Source of the DNA: Bacillus sp. PK3_68 | Lineage (GTDB): Bacteria; Bacillota; Bacilli; Bacillales; Domibacillaceae | Direction: 5' to 3' | Assembly: GCF_003600835.1 (NCBI RefSeq) | Contig: NZ_NQYC01000001.1 | Coordinates: 1,754,001-1,818,000 of the forward strand | Length of the DNA stretch: 64,000 nucleotides | In this document: positions 1 through 8,499 of the stretch, piece by piece | Numbering within the stretch: the stretch's first letter is position 1 | Layout: each line of letters starts with the position of its first letter | The notes under the pieces: generated by a model | Databases searched by the model: none | Told to the model about the DNA's origin: nothing | What the model saw: the letters and a program-made list of their open reading frames with translations, nothing else | Program-made: the position numbers and the translations under genes

Positions 1-327
1 GTCCCTGTCCGTTCTACTTCTTACGGAATTGTTGAAATGAAAGGGTGGAACCGTTACGGAGGCTGGCGGGTCGGCATTCGGGACATCAACAATACGTATC
101 ATTACTACGCACATTTAAATGGCTTTGCTAAAGACTTAACACTGGGTAAAATCGTTAAACCCGGCACCGTGATCGGTGGAGTGGGAAGCACCGGATATGG
201 ACCTCCTGGTACCTCAGGAAAATTCCCCCCACATCTTCATTATGGAATGTATAAGGACAATGGACGTACGGAATGGTCCTTTGATCCTTATCCTCACTTG
301 AGGCAATGGGAAAGAGCCGGCTCCTGA
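1..327 (+). CDS. lytH: LytH-type M23 peptidase, C-terminal part (5' end outside window)
   Basis: The reading frame is open from base 1 to a TGA at 325-327, so only the last 108 residues are present. It carries the second half of an M23 (LytM/lysostaphin-type) zinc endopeptidase domain: a YAHL segment, a GxVGSTG segment, and the HLHYGMY motif whose HxH supplies a zinc ligand and the catalytic histidine. In B. subtilis LytH (YunA) is a sporulation L-Ala-D-Glu peptidase that trims cortex peptide side chains, and it lies next to yunB as here. The assignment to LytH rather than another M23 enzyme rests on that gene order. Confidence 0.8.
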   Translation, partial: VPVRSTSYGIVEMKGWNRYGGWRVGIRDINNTYHYYAHLNGFAKDLTLGKIVKPGTVIGGVGSTGYGPPGTSGKFPPHLHYGMYKDNGRTEWSFDPYPHLRQWERAGS

Positions 328-343
328 TGAAGGAGCCGGTTTT
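317..343 (+). terminator. Rho-independent terminator of lytH
   Basis: An 8-bp GC-rich stem (CCGGCTCC, 317-324, with GGAGCCGG, 332-339) has a 7-nt loop containing the lytH stop codon and is followed by TTTT. The stem begins inside the coding sequence. Confidence 0.8.
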
Positions 344-412
344 AAGATCGCCTTGACTGATCACTTTCTACACGTAGGAGAGAAAAATATCTCTTTCTTA
401 CAGCTCAGCAGT

Positions 413-1167
413 TTATTTCTTCTTTGAAGGCAATTCAATAGAAGGAGACATTCCGCCGCCGCCATTATAGAAATCCGGTACCTCACCAGGGACAATTCCC
501 ATAGCGACCGGTATATCCTGTACAACTGTTGTCATCTCAGTAGCGAATGGAACAATAATTTGTACATTTACCTCTACTTCAATAAACACTTCTACATATG
601 CATTGTTAATGCCATATGGCTTTACATTCGATTTGACATTTGATGTTACCTCACCGATAGCATGAAAGCGAATGGGGATTTTAGGTCCCAAGTTGCCAAG
701 CAGAACATTGTTTGTCACTTGACCAAGAGGAACATAGTAGACAATCCCATCGGTGCGATTTGTTTGATCAGTTTCAATTTCCACATCAGATAAAATCTCC
801 AGCGCTTGCAAATTGCCCCGCTCTGCCTCCTTTAAATTTAGTTGAACGAGGTTGGTTGTTTCAGCCATCACCCTGTTAATAATTTTCGCATTTAGCTTTG
901 TCATCGAAGGGTTTTTCGGATCGCTTTCAATAATGTCATTAATGTCCATTACACTGGCGACCTTTTTGTTAATTGCTTTATTAATGACCATAGCAGCAAT
1001 TTTTTTGTTTCTGCATGAGCATAACCAATTAAAGTTGGTTTTACATTTTTATTGATGATCCACAAACTTGCAGCTGTTGAAAAAGTAAATAAAACAAGTG
1101 TAATTAAGAATACATAGCGAAGAGGGAGCGGCCCTCTTTTCGATCTCCACCTTTTTTGTGCAGCCAA
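413..1167 (-). pseudogene. yunB: Sporulation protein YunB, split by a frameshift
   Basis: Two overlapping frames make one YunB-like protein. The upstream frame (from 1167) encodes an N-terminal segment with basic residues and one membrane helix (about residues 16-40), ending near ETKK. The downstream frame (to 413) continues with INKAINKKVASV and the rest of the protein, about 190 residues. The break lies at a run of seven T on the + strand (1000-1006); one extra base there would give ETKKIAAMVINKAINKK without interruption. YunB is a SigE-controlled sporulation protein of unknown biochemistry. The frameshift may be a sequencing error, a real mutation, or slippage on the A7 run of the mRNA. 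Confidence 0.8.
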
Positions 1168-1227
1168 AAAAATCCCTCCTTCTTAGCTAATCTATGCTAA
1201 AAAAAGGAAGGATCATGCAACAAAGTT

Positions 1228-2613
1228 TCATTCCTTGCCGTGAAAACCGTAGTGGAGCAATTTCCATTCCATGACGTCCCGCAGAAACTCTGGCATAAAA
1301 TGTTTTTTATTCGGTGACCGGTACAGTTCAGGGAAAAATTGTCCGTAGGCAAACATATCCAATGTGGCGATCTTATATTGCTTACTATCCACGATGTCTT
1401 CCTGATTAATCTTAAAGCTGTAGCGCTCCATATCCACGCTTAAGTGATCATATACAAACCGTCCCATTACTTTTCCTCTAAAGCCCAGTCCCTTGATCGG
1501 CAGATGAGGCCATTTCTCATCCGTTGTCTGCTTGAGTACTTCCTTTAACTCTGCTCCTGAAATTTCAATAATACAAGGATTAATCGGATGGGGGAGCATT
1601 CGGTGAATATCATATTTCGTGACGGTACCAGCCTGGAGGCCACCAAGAAAGAGACCAGCATTTAACAATGCTCCGTCTGCCTTGCACCATTCCCTAAGCG
1701 CCTCACAAAGCAGCTGGGGAAGCTCTGATGGAGCAAACCAATCACTCGTTAACGGAGCCGGTAAAGAGATAACCGGTTGACTGAGCGCTCTCTTCCCCTC
1801 TTGTTCATACCCCTCTATCTCCTGCTGTTCATTGATTGGTGCCGGCAATTCTTCTGCTGTGCTATATACACGTGCTTTCTTTTCAAGAATTTGCTTTTTT
1901 TCCATGTCTACTTGAAGCATAACGTGCCCCACATAATAACCAAATCGACCAGCTGCGGCAAGCAGTGTGTTCTCCATCCTTTTGCCTTCATGAAGCAAAT
2001 GATGAGTATGAGCTCCAAGCACCACATCCACTTCTGGAAGATTATGAGCAATTTTTTCATCTTCATAAATACCTAAATGAGAAAGGATGACAATAATATC
2101 CGCTTTCTTGCTCAGTTCAAGCACTTGTTGCTTCAATTCAGGAATAGGCTGGGTCAACTTCCAGCCAAGCTGTTCATATGCTCCTGAGAAGAAGGCAGTG
2201 GCTCCGGTAAGCCCCAAGGTCATCCCATTAGACAGATGAAGAACATCAAAAGGCTGCGCCCATTGAGGCCGTTCACCGTTATCATCATAAAGATTAGCGA
2301 GCACGACTGGAAAGCGGGCTTCCTCATATAAAATATCGAGCCCTTCTTTTGGCAAGGTAATTCCCTCGTTGTTCCCAATCGTTACAGCGTCATATCCCGC
2401 TTCGTTCAACAGCTCGATATTTCTTTTCCCGAGCGATCCCTCTGTCATCGGGTGTGACCGGTCAACATGATCGCCAATATCGAAGATAAGGACACTTTCC
2501 CCTGCCTCTTCATGCCATTTTCTCCGTTCCTGCAAAAAGCGGCGGATTCGCGGCCAATTCTCAAAATGGCTATGAAGATCATTCGTGTGATAAATGTGAA
2601 TCGTTTCCTTCAA
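1228..2613 (-). CDS. yunD: YunD-type metallophosphatase / 5'-nucleotidase
   Basis: A 461-residue cytoplasmic protein of the UshA/5'-nucleotidase family. The N-terminal calcineurin-like metallophosphoesterase domain shows the metal-binding blocks in order: NDLHSH (about 11-16), GDHVDRS (about 47), GNNEG (about 80), SHLG (about 178) and GAHTHH (about 200). The C-terminal half matches the 5_nucleotid_C substrate domain. No signal peptide is visible, unlike exported UshA. The start is TTG at 2613, placed 6-7 nt after GGAGGTG. It follows yunE by 18 nt, so the two are probably co-transcribed. The substrate cannot be read from sequence. Confidence 0.85.
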   Translation of the reverse strand: MKETIHIYHTNDLHSHFENWPRIRRFLQERRKWHEEAGESVLIFDIGDHVDRSHPMTEGSLGKRNIELLNEAGYDAVTIGNNEGITLPKEGLDILYEEARFPVVLANLYDDNGERPQWAQPFDVLHLSNGMTLGLTGATAFFSGAYEQLGWKLTQPIPELKQQVLELSKKADIIVILSHLGIYEDEKIAHNLPEVDVVLGAHTHHLLHEGKRMENTLLAAAGRFGYYVGHVMLQVDMEKKQILEKKARVYSTAEELPAPINEQQEIEGYEQEGKRALSQPVISLPAPLTSDWFAPSELPQLLCEALREWCKADGALLNAGLFLGGLQAGTVTKYDIHRMLPHPINPCIIEISGAELKEVLKQTTDEKWPHLPIKGLGFRGKVMGRFVYDHLSVDMERYSFKINQEDIVDSKQYKIATLDMFAYGQFFPELYRSPNKKHFMPEFLRDVMEWKLLHYGFHGKE

Positions 2614-2631
2614 ACTCCCACCTCCGCCTCG

Positions 2632-3453
2632 TTATGCGATCCCTTCATACATTAAGCGAATACCCGTGATAATTAAAATAATCCGCAGAACCATTACTAG
2701 AGCATTGGATTGCATTCTCGTATTTAGAAACGCCCCCAGTTTGGCTCCAATCCAGGCACCAGGTACAATCAATGCAGCATACAGCCAAATTACATTACCT
2801 AATACTACATGTGTAATGGAGCTAACCATCGCCGATAAGAAAATCATAAACATCGAGGTTGCCACCGCTACATGCGGAGGAAACGCGAACAATAGGATCA
2901 TTGCCGGTACCATTAATGCGCCTCCGCCGATCCCAAAAATCCCTGAAAAAAAGCCAACAAAAAAAGCAATAAAGATAGCGGTAAGCGGTTGAAAGCGATA
3001 TGTATAAACCTTGCCGCTTCTTTCAGTGAATTCACGGGTAATACCACCTCTCAACTTGGCGGGAAGCGGCTTTATTTTAGAGCGAAAGAGTAAAATGATC
3101 GCCATGATAATCATAAAGGCACCAAAATAAATGTAAAAAGAATGGGTGCTTAACGCTTTGTTGACAAAGGCACCGACAATTCCGCCAGGTCCACTTCCAA
3201 TAAAAAAAAGCAGGCCGCTTTTATAATCAACCGTTTTATATTTCATGTAAGCAAGCGTTGAAGACAACCCTGTAAAGATCATGACGACAAGCGATATTCC
3301 GACCGCCTGCTGCGGAGAAATCTGAGAGAACCATGCAGTCGACGCGCTAAAAAAAAGAAGGGATGGAACGATAATTATGCCTCCTCCAATCCCCGCAAGT
3401 GCCCCAAGTGAACCGGCTGCAAAACCAATGGCCAGAAGAATAATCCACTCCAT
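2632..3453 (-). CDS. yunE: TauE/SafE-family permease (YunE)
   Basis: A 273-residue membrane protein with about eight hydrophobic segments arranged as two related halves, each starting with a glycine-rich stretch: GSLGALAGIGGGIIIVPSL near residue 15 and GFFSGIFGIGGGALMVP near 170. This duplicated GxGGG pattern is the hallmark of the TauE/SafE (DUF81) sulfite or organosulfur anion exporters. The start at 3453 follows AAGGAGGG. It sits between yunD and yunF in the same order as in B. subtilis. The transported anion is unknown. Confidence 0.85.
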   Translation of the reverse strand: MEWIILLAIGFAAGSLGALAGIGGGIIIVPSLLFFSASTAWFSQISPQQAVGISLVVMIFTGLSSTLAYMKYKTVDYKSGLLFFIGSGPGGIVGAFVNKALSTHSFYIYFGAFMIIMAIILLFRSKIKPLPAKLRGGITREFTERSGKVYTYRFQPLTAIFIAFFVGFFSGIFGIGGGALMVPAMILLFAFPPHVAVATSMFMIFLSAMVSSITHVVLGNVIWLYAALIVPGAWIGAKLGAFLNTRMQSNALVMVLRIILIITGIRLMYEGIA

Positions 3454-3465
3454 TTGGAGCCCTCC

Positions 3466-4311
3466 TTAAAATAGATCAAGCTGGCGTGAGGCCAGATTCT
3501 CATACGTTAAGCCAGCTAGCTGAATAAACTGCTTAGCATTATCAGCGGCATCTCCGCCGGAATTGTTATTAAAAAGCATGTAGACCTGTTTACTTTGCTT
3601 TTGAAGTTCTTTTGTAAAACCCACCCACTGATGTAATTCCTCTTCATTATAGCGGTATAAATAACGCACGTCGCGCCAATTTTTATTTCCTTGCTTTTGC
3701 CACCCCTGTTTATTCCGACCGTGCAAACGCACAAGTGTTTTTTCCGCATCAGTCGCACGCAAAACAAGCGGCACCGATCCTTCTCCCGCCTGCGGTTCAT
3801 CACAAACGGTATGAATCCACCTTTCATTCTTTAAAAAAGTAATTGTCTTTTCTAGAAAATCCGGCGAATACCACGATTGGTGACGAAACTCAACGGCGAG
3901 GGGCAAATCTCCCATTAATTCCTTACAGTAACGTAAGTACTCCACGTTCTTACGCTGACAATCAAACCATGGCGGGAACTGGAACAACACCATCGCGAGC
4001 TTTCCCGCTTGTTTCATCGGCGCAAGCGACTCGATAAACGCCTTAAACATCTCTTCCTTTGATTCAAATGGAATCTCTCCCCGCTCATGCCCTGTCATGC
4101 CTTGGTAAGCTTTGACGACAAATTGAAAACTCTCCGGGGTTTCATCCACCCATTTTTGCATATTGCGCAGCGGCTGTACTGCGTAAAAACTGGCATCCAC
4201 TTCAACAGTTGGAAAGTGAGCGCCATATTCCTTCAGCTTATCCCGGGAAGCAATGCCGCTTTTATAAAGCGTGTCATGGTCCCCCCAGCCGGTTACACCT
4301 ACATATAACAT
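3466..4311 (-). CDS. yunF: DUF72 protein (YunF)
   Basis: About 281 residues of the DUF72 TIM-barrel family. Typical features are the N-terminal YVGVTGWGD, the DASFYA segment (about residue 40), FKAF/QFPPWF in the middle, EFRHQSWY (about 145), and the C-terminal YMLFNNNSGGDA. Function in the family is unknown. The ATG at 4311 is preferred over the one at 4317 because GAGGTGG abuts the first ATG directly and is 6 nt from the second. It lies 12 nt upstream of yunE and is probably the first gene of yunF-E-D. Confidence 0.82.
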   Translation of the reverse strand: MLYVGVTGWGDHDTLYKSGIASRDKLKEYGAHFPTVEVDASFYAVQPLRNMQKWVDETPESFQFVVKAYQGMTGHERGEIPFESKEEMFKAFIESLAPMKQAGKLAMVLFQFPPWFDCQRKNVEYLRYCKELMGDLPLAVEFRHQSWYSPDFLEKTITFLKNERWIHTVCDEPQAGEGSVPLVLRATDAEKTLVRLHGRNKQGWQKQGNKNWRDVRYLYRYNEEELHQWVGFTKELQKQSKQVYMLFNNNSGGDAADNAKQFIQLAGLTYENLASRQLDLF

Positions 4312-4462
4312 CGACATCCACCTCTCTCTTATTTTAGCATATCATCATTGTTCTTTACTTATTATCCACTTATAACTGAAAACTAACATAACCGCTATTC
4401 CTTTAAAGAACCAATCTTTTCTCAATCCTCTTTCTCTATGTCAACTTGTTTTTGGACCATAG

Positions 4463-4484
4463 AAAAAAGCAGCTCTTGAGCTGC
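4463..4484 (-). terminator. Orphan minus-strand terminator
   Basis: Read on the minus strand, GCAGCTC (4484-4478) and GAGCTGC (4475-4469) pair with a very short loop and are followed by TTTTTTC. No intact gene on this strand ends just upstream; only the sufB-like remnant (stop at 4501-4503) lies 17 nt before it. Confidence 0.7.
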
Positions 4485-4500
4485 CTCTTCAGACGAAAAA

Positions 4501-4557
4501 TTAACCGATTGAACCTTCCATTTTGAATGTAACTAATTTGAATAAAACAATCAAATA
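4501..4557 (-). pseudogene. Remnant of a sufB 3' end
   Basis: Eighteen minus-strand codons plus TAA encode YLIVLFKLVTFKMEGSIG. The intact SufB in this window ends [18 protein letters not shown]. Nine of 18 residues are identical, most others are conservative (K/R, V/I, L/M, I/V), and 16 consecutive bases match exactly (compare 10702-10717). An in-frame stop lies about a dozen codons further upstream, so no whole gene is present. A terminator follows at the spacing expected for a gene end. It is best read as what is left of a duplicated or replaced sufB 3' end; chance similarity cannot be excluded. Confidence 0.5.
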
Positions 4558-4793
4558 GAATCCACTAAAAATATCGACAGATCCAACACTTTACAAAATC
4601 ACCTTACGAATGAACAAGATATTAACATAAACTATTTAGGCATACATGAGGAATCAAAGCTGTCGCTACTATCGGATAGCTTCTAATCATAGAAATCAAT
4701 GTAGGGATTATCATTGTCTAAAATATTAAGCTTATAGGTTATATGCTGACTCTTCATAAAAAAGTGAGAAGGAAATTAACTTCCTCCTCCCCT

Positions 4794-5528
4794 TTAAATC
4801 GCTTTATGCTTAAAGCTCATCAAACCTAATAATAAAAACACGATAAAGCTACCGCCTGTTACAAGAAGCACTTGGCTTATCGGAACGAAGAAGAGCCCTG
4901 ACATGCTGTCTTCCATATACATCATAAAGAATGGCTGTGACCATGGATAATAAGGACCAAAGCGTTCTGAATTGATGGCTAAAATACTTGGCAATGTAAA
5001 AATAACATTTAACGTAAAGGCTACGGCAAAACTTCGCCAATGCATAGCTGCCCAAAGTTGTAATGCGATCATCGGAAATGTAGCCAACCAGCCACCTAAA
5101 ATGAACTTTATAATTACGACGAACGGAAAGCTTTCCTCAAATCCATTCATAGTACCTGCAATATACACCACCACACCATAAATTAGTTGAATCACTAAGA
5201 CTAGCATAGCGTTTAAAACAAATTTGGCCAAATAAATTTGCGAACGTGTCACAGGTAATGCTACGAGCTGTTTCCAGCCACCTGCTTGATGCTCGTAGCG
5301 ACAAATGATACCTGCTAACACGCCTGTGATTAAGGGCAAAAATAATAAAGCATATGGCAAGTTCATAAATAAAAATAAGCCATGCCATGGATTTATGCCT
5401 TTCATCTGCTCTGTCATAGGGTTCGCAGCGCCTATAAATAATGTGAGAAGCGGACCGATAACAAGTAGCGCGTAAATGTTATTGCGTTTTAGCTTATACC
5501 ATTCCGCTTGTAATAATGAGAAAAACAT
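4794..5528 (-). CDS. Lantibiotic-immunity-type ABC permease (LanG-like)
   Basis: A 244-residue ABC-2 type permease with six hydrophobic segments and the N-terminal amphipathic start LLQAEWYKLKRNN typical of the LanE/LanG/MutG permeases. It starts on the base after the stop codon of the upstream permease (stop 5529-5531, ATG at 5528), so the two are translationally linked. With the ATPase it would form a LanFEG-type exporter that moves lantibiotics or similar peptides away from the membrane. The specific peptide cannot be inferred, and bacitracin-type (BcrB) function is an alternative. No biosynthetic gene for a lantibiotic is nearby, which suggests a resistance rather than self-immunity role. 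Confidence 0.75.
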   Translation of the reverse strand: MFFSLLQAEWYKLKRNNIYALLVIGPLLTLFIGAANPMTEQMKGINPWHGLFLFMNLPYALLFLPLITGVLAGIICRYEHQAGGWKQLVALPVTRSQIYLAKFVLNAMLVLVIQLIYGVVVYIAGTMNGFEESFPFVVIIKFILGGWLATFPMIALQLWAAMHWRSFAVAFTLNVIFTLPSILAINSERFGPYYPWSQPFFMMYMEDSMSGLFFVPISQVLLVTGGSFIVFLLLGLMSFKHKAI

Positions 5529-6224
5529 TTACTTCGCATCCTTTCGATAAAAGTCATACATGCCCATAAGAAAAACAACCCCTCCCACACTAATACCTAA
5601 TCCTACGTTCCAAGTTGGGTTCAATAAGTTAATCCATTTCCAAGGCATCCAATCAGGTAATGAGAAAGCAGAATAGGTCAGTAAAAATTGCACAATTCCT
5701 GTAGTAATCGCAACTGATTGGGACTTACTAACAACAGAAATCCATAATTGCACTGCAACAATCGGCAAAACGGCTAACACAGGCAATATACTTTGCCTAG
5801 CTATTGCTTCATATGGAATAGCTTGATCAAAATTTAAAACCATGCCATAGATAAGTGTGAAAATCATTAATAGTACGGAAGCTAGTATGAGGTAACTCAA
5901 TACCACAAAGAATTTGGCAGCATATAACTTTTTTTTGGATAATGGCAAGGCCAATTGTTGCTTCCAGGCATTGGTTTCCTCTTCAACTCCGGCAATTTGC
6001 ACCGCCAATATGACGCTGCCAAGTACGATAGCAAGAGGAATGAACCCTTGAACATTCATTAAGTAATAACCCCAATGGTCCTGGTTTTGTTCCATTAGCC
6101 ATTCTTTGCGCACACCGTAATTCACCATTTGCAAAGCCACAACACCAAATCCGCCAAGAAATGATAGAATTAAAAACCCTTTGCGTTTTATCTTGGCAAA
6201 CTCTGCCTGCATTAACGTCATCAT
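5529..6224 (-). CDS. Lantibiotic-immunity-type ABC permease (LanE-like)
   Basis: About 231 residues with six predicted membrane segments and an N-terminal MQAEFAKIKRKG that matches the shared start of LanE/BcrB permeases. The frame stays open further upstream but overlaps the ATPase gene. ATG at 6224 is chosen because it forms an ATGA overlap with the ATPase stop (TGA 6221-6223), the usual arrangement in these operons. It pairs with the downstream permease as a heterodimer. Distant similarity between the two permeases suggests an old duplication. Confidence 0.75.
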   Translation of the reverse strand: MMTLMQAEFAKIKRKGFLILSFLGGFGVVALQMVNYGVRKEWLMEQNQDHWGYYLMNVQGFIPLAIVLGSVILAVQIAGVEEETNAWKQQLALPLSKKKLYAAKFFVVLSYLILASVLLMIFTLIYGMVLNFDQAIPYEAIARQSILPVLAVLPIVAVQLWISVVSKSQSVAITTGIVQFLLTYSAFSLPDWMPWKWINLLNPTWNVGLGISVGGVVFLMGMYDFYRKDAK

Positions 6225-7114
6225 GCTAAAGATGCCTCCTCTATCATACGAAGGAAAATGTCCTCTAATGAGCGCTGCTCTTCTTCTATACGGTAAATGG
6301 CAACATTTTGTTCGATTAGTTTTTGAACAGCCCATGCCACCTCATCATCAGCGAAGGACTCACAGTATAACCATTTTCCTTCTACTTCTCCGCCCACAGC
6401 TTGCTGCGCTTTTTGTACATCGCTTACACGCATACGTAAACGATGCTTTGCTAAAGTGCGCATCGTTTGAATATCATCTTGATAAATGATTTTCCCTTTA
6501 GCAATCACACCAATAGTCGTGGCTATTTGGTCGATCTCTGAAAGCAAGTGACTCGAAATAATAATCGTTTTCCCTTCCTTTGCCAAGTCTTTAATAAGCG
6601 TACGCATTTCAATAATGCCTTCTGGATCTAATCCATTTGTAGGCTCATCTAAAATTAATAACTTGGGTTCATGCAATAAAGCTTGGGCAATCCCTAAACG
6701 TTGTTTCATGCCAAGCGAAAAACCTTTTACCTTTTTATCTGCTACATGACTTAATCGCACCATCTCCAATACATGAGCAATGCGTTCTTCAGGTACTTGT
6801 AGAACCTTACGTAAAACCTCTAAATTTTCTTTTGCTGTTAAATGGGGGTAGTATGATGGATTTTCAACTAATGAACCAACCTGTTGCAAAATTTTCTTTC
6901 GATGCTTTTTTAGATCTTGGTTAAAAATTTGAATTTCGCCAGCTGTTGGTTTCATTAAGCCTAACAACATGCGTATAGTCGTTGACTTCCCTGCTCCATT
7001 CGGACCTAGAAATCCATAAATTTCGCCTTCTTTAATTTTTAAATCAACGTTTGAAACAGCTGTATGTTTATCAAATTTCTTAGTTAAGTTTTTTGTTTTA
7101 ACGATGTAAGTCAT
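6221..7114 (-). CDS. Lantibiotic-immunity-type ABC transporter ATPase (LanF/BcrA-like)
   Basis: About 297 residues with a complete nucleotide-binding domain: Walker A GPNGAGKS (about 36-43), signature FSLGMKQRLGIA (about 131), Walker B LLILDEPTNGLDPEG (about 152) and the switch histidine in SSHLLSE. The C-terminal 80 residues are the variable extension found in BcrA/LanF ATPases. The ATG at 7114 is 6 nt from GAGGTG; an upstream GTG (7123) overlaps that site. It is first in the three-gene transporter operon and lies directly downstream of the kinase gene across a terminator and a repeat-rich promoter region, as in peptide-sensing TCS-ABC modules. Confidence 0.85.
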   Translation of the reverse strand: MTYIVKTKNLTKKFDKHTAVSNVDLKIKEGEIYGFLGPNGAGKSTTIRMLLGLMKPTAGEIQIFNQDLKKHRKKILQQVGSLVENPSYYPHLTAKENLEVLRKVLQVPEERIAHVLEMVRLSHVADKKVKGFSLGMKQRLGIAQALLHEPKLLILDEPTNGLDPEGIIEMRTLIKDLAKEGKTIIISSHLLSEIDQIATTIGVIAKGKIIYQDDIQTMRTLAKHRLRMRVSDVQKAQQAVGGEVEGKWLYCESFADDEVAWAVQKLIEQNVAIYRIEEEQRSLEDIFLRMIEEASLA

Positions 7115-7148
7115 CTCATTCACCTCACTTTTAACTTTAAGTGCTGGA

Positions 7149-7188
7149 GTTTAAAGCAAAGGTTAAGTTTGTTTAAAATTCGTTTAAA
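7149..7188 (-). promoter_or_regulatory. Direct repeats, candidate response-regulator operator
   Basis: Four GTTTAAA-like units occur on the + strand: GTTTAAA at 7149, GGTTAAG at 7161, GTTTAAA at 7171 and GTTTAAA at 7182. Spacing is 10-12 bp, one helical turn. OmpR-family regulators of peptide-resistance transporters typically bind such phased direct repeats just upstream of the ABC genes. The last repeat runs into the kinase terminator. Confidence 0.45.
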
Positions 7189-7220
7189 AAGCGTAGCCGA
7201 GTATCTCGGCTACGCTTTTT
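7186..7220. terminator. Strong bidirectional terminator after the kinase gene
   Basis: A 16-bp stem (AAAAAGCGTAGCCGAG, 7186-7201, with its complement at 7205-7220) has a 3-nt loop. It has a T run when read either way and overlaps the last codon and stop of the kinase. Confidence 0.9.
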
Positions 7221-8499
7221 AATCTTTTGGGTATAATTGAACAGTCGTACCGTAAGCCGTATTATCAATAACCAAGGATAAGTTCATTTTCTCAGCCATT
7301 AACTCAACGATGGAAAGCCCAATTCCGGCTCCTTTCGTATGAGCATGATCCACAAAGCCTTGCCCTTTATCTCTAACCATAATTTGATTATTCTGCACCA
7401 CAACTCGAATAAACTTGCCCTCATTTGCGTGGCGCAGCACATTTTGTAATAAATTATCCAATATACGTTCAAGCCATAATTTATCAATATGCCATGACAG
7501 CTCTTCAACTTCTAACTCCACCTCAAAACCTTGTTCTTCAAACAACGGATACCACGATGCAATACTTTGATTCACAAGGCGGTCGATGCGCGCGTCTTTA
7601 GCATGATAGCGCATCTTATTAGCCGTGAGTAATGAATAAGACATTAAGTTCTCGATTAAGTGGCTCATCATGCTAATAGAATGATCTAAATGCTGTGCCT
7701 GATCAGCGGATACATTTTGTAATTGTGCACGCATTTTGGTCAGTGGTGTTTTTAAGTCATGTGATAAATTTGCAATCAATTCTCGACGTAATTGCTCTTC
7801 TTCCAGCTCTCGCTTTTTAGCTTCTCGAAGTTCGTCAACCATATTGTTAAAGGCTTGTTCAACAGCTCCGATTTCGTCTTTTTTCTTCACTTCTGTGCGA
7901 ATGGGCAAACCATCCATCTCACGAATTGTCATAGCCTCTTCTAAGTTGACTAAACGCTTTAAAATACGCATAAAAAACAACAACGAAATACCTAAAAAAG
8001 CAAACATTAATAAAAAGGCGATGTATAAAAAACCGGATTCCATTTTAGCAGGCTCTAATGTGTCACGCTCAATTTGTAATACTAAAAATCCATTTGCATC
8101 CTTGTTACCTACGAAACGGATAACAGTGAAAGTTGGGCTGCCATAATGCGATTGGATAAAGCGTGTAGTCGTTACCGTGTCCCAGTGTTCAGGTATTTTC
8201 GAAGCAGCATGAATGTACCATTTTTTCACAAGCTTGCCATTAGAATTCACATAAAAAAAGCTAGCTTGAGAGTATTGGGTATGCCAATCTTGAACAATTC
8301 CATCCACATCATCTGTAGTAGCCTCATATACATCTTCAGTCCATCTTTCTTCAATCTCTTCTATAGTAGGCACTTTTGAGACTAAACGTTCGAAGTTTAT
8401 ACCGACCATGTACAATATCACAACAAGCTGCAAAAAACCTAAAGCTATAAGAATTAAAACAATGTATTTTGTAAGCAATGAATGCCAAACCTTTTTCAT
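7219..8499 (-). CDS. Sensor histidine kinase (LanK-like)
   Basis: A 426-residue kinase with a membrane helix at about residues 9-32, an extracellular domain of about 120 residues, a second helix at about 157-180, a HAMP linker (about 180-235), the HisKA box ELIANLSHDLKTPLTK with the phosphorylated His near 246, and an ATPase domain with the N box (LDNLLQNVLRHA) and G1/G2 boxes (RDKGQGF, KGAGIGLS). The start overlaps the response-regulator stop (ATGA). The extracellular domain fits peptide or antibiotic sensing, as in SpaK/NisK-type systems, but the ligand is unknown. Confidence 0.85.
   Translation of the reverse strand: MKKVWHSLLTKYIVLILIALGFLQLVVILYMVGINFERLVSKVPTIEEIEERWTEDVYEATTDDVDGIVQDWHTQYSQASFFYVNSNGKLVKKWYIHAASKIPEHWDTVTTTRFIQSHYGSPTFTVIRFVGNKDANGFLVLQIERDTLEPAKMESGFLYIAFLLMFAFLGISLLFFMRILKRLVNLEEAMTIREMDGLPIRTEVKKKDEIGAVEQAFNNMVDELREAKKRELEEEQLRRELIANLSHDLKTPLTKMRAQLQNVSADQAQHLDHSISMMSHLIENLMSYSLLTANKMRYHAKDARIDRLVNQSIASWYPLFEEQGFEVELEVEELSWHIDKLWLERILDNLLQNVLRHANEGKFIRVVVQNNQIMVRDKGQGFVDHAHTKGAGIGLSIVELMAEKMNLSLVIDNTAYGTTVQLYPKD

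Larger units (their letters stand above)
4312..4793. other. Gene-free stretch between yunF and the LanFEG-like genes
   Basis: About 480 bp with no credible full-length gene on either strand. It contains a minus-strand terminator (4463-4484) and a short minus-strand coding remnant resembling the end of sufB (4501-4557), both listed separately. The rest is AT-rich with nothing recognised. Confidence 0.6.
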
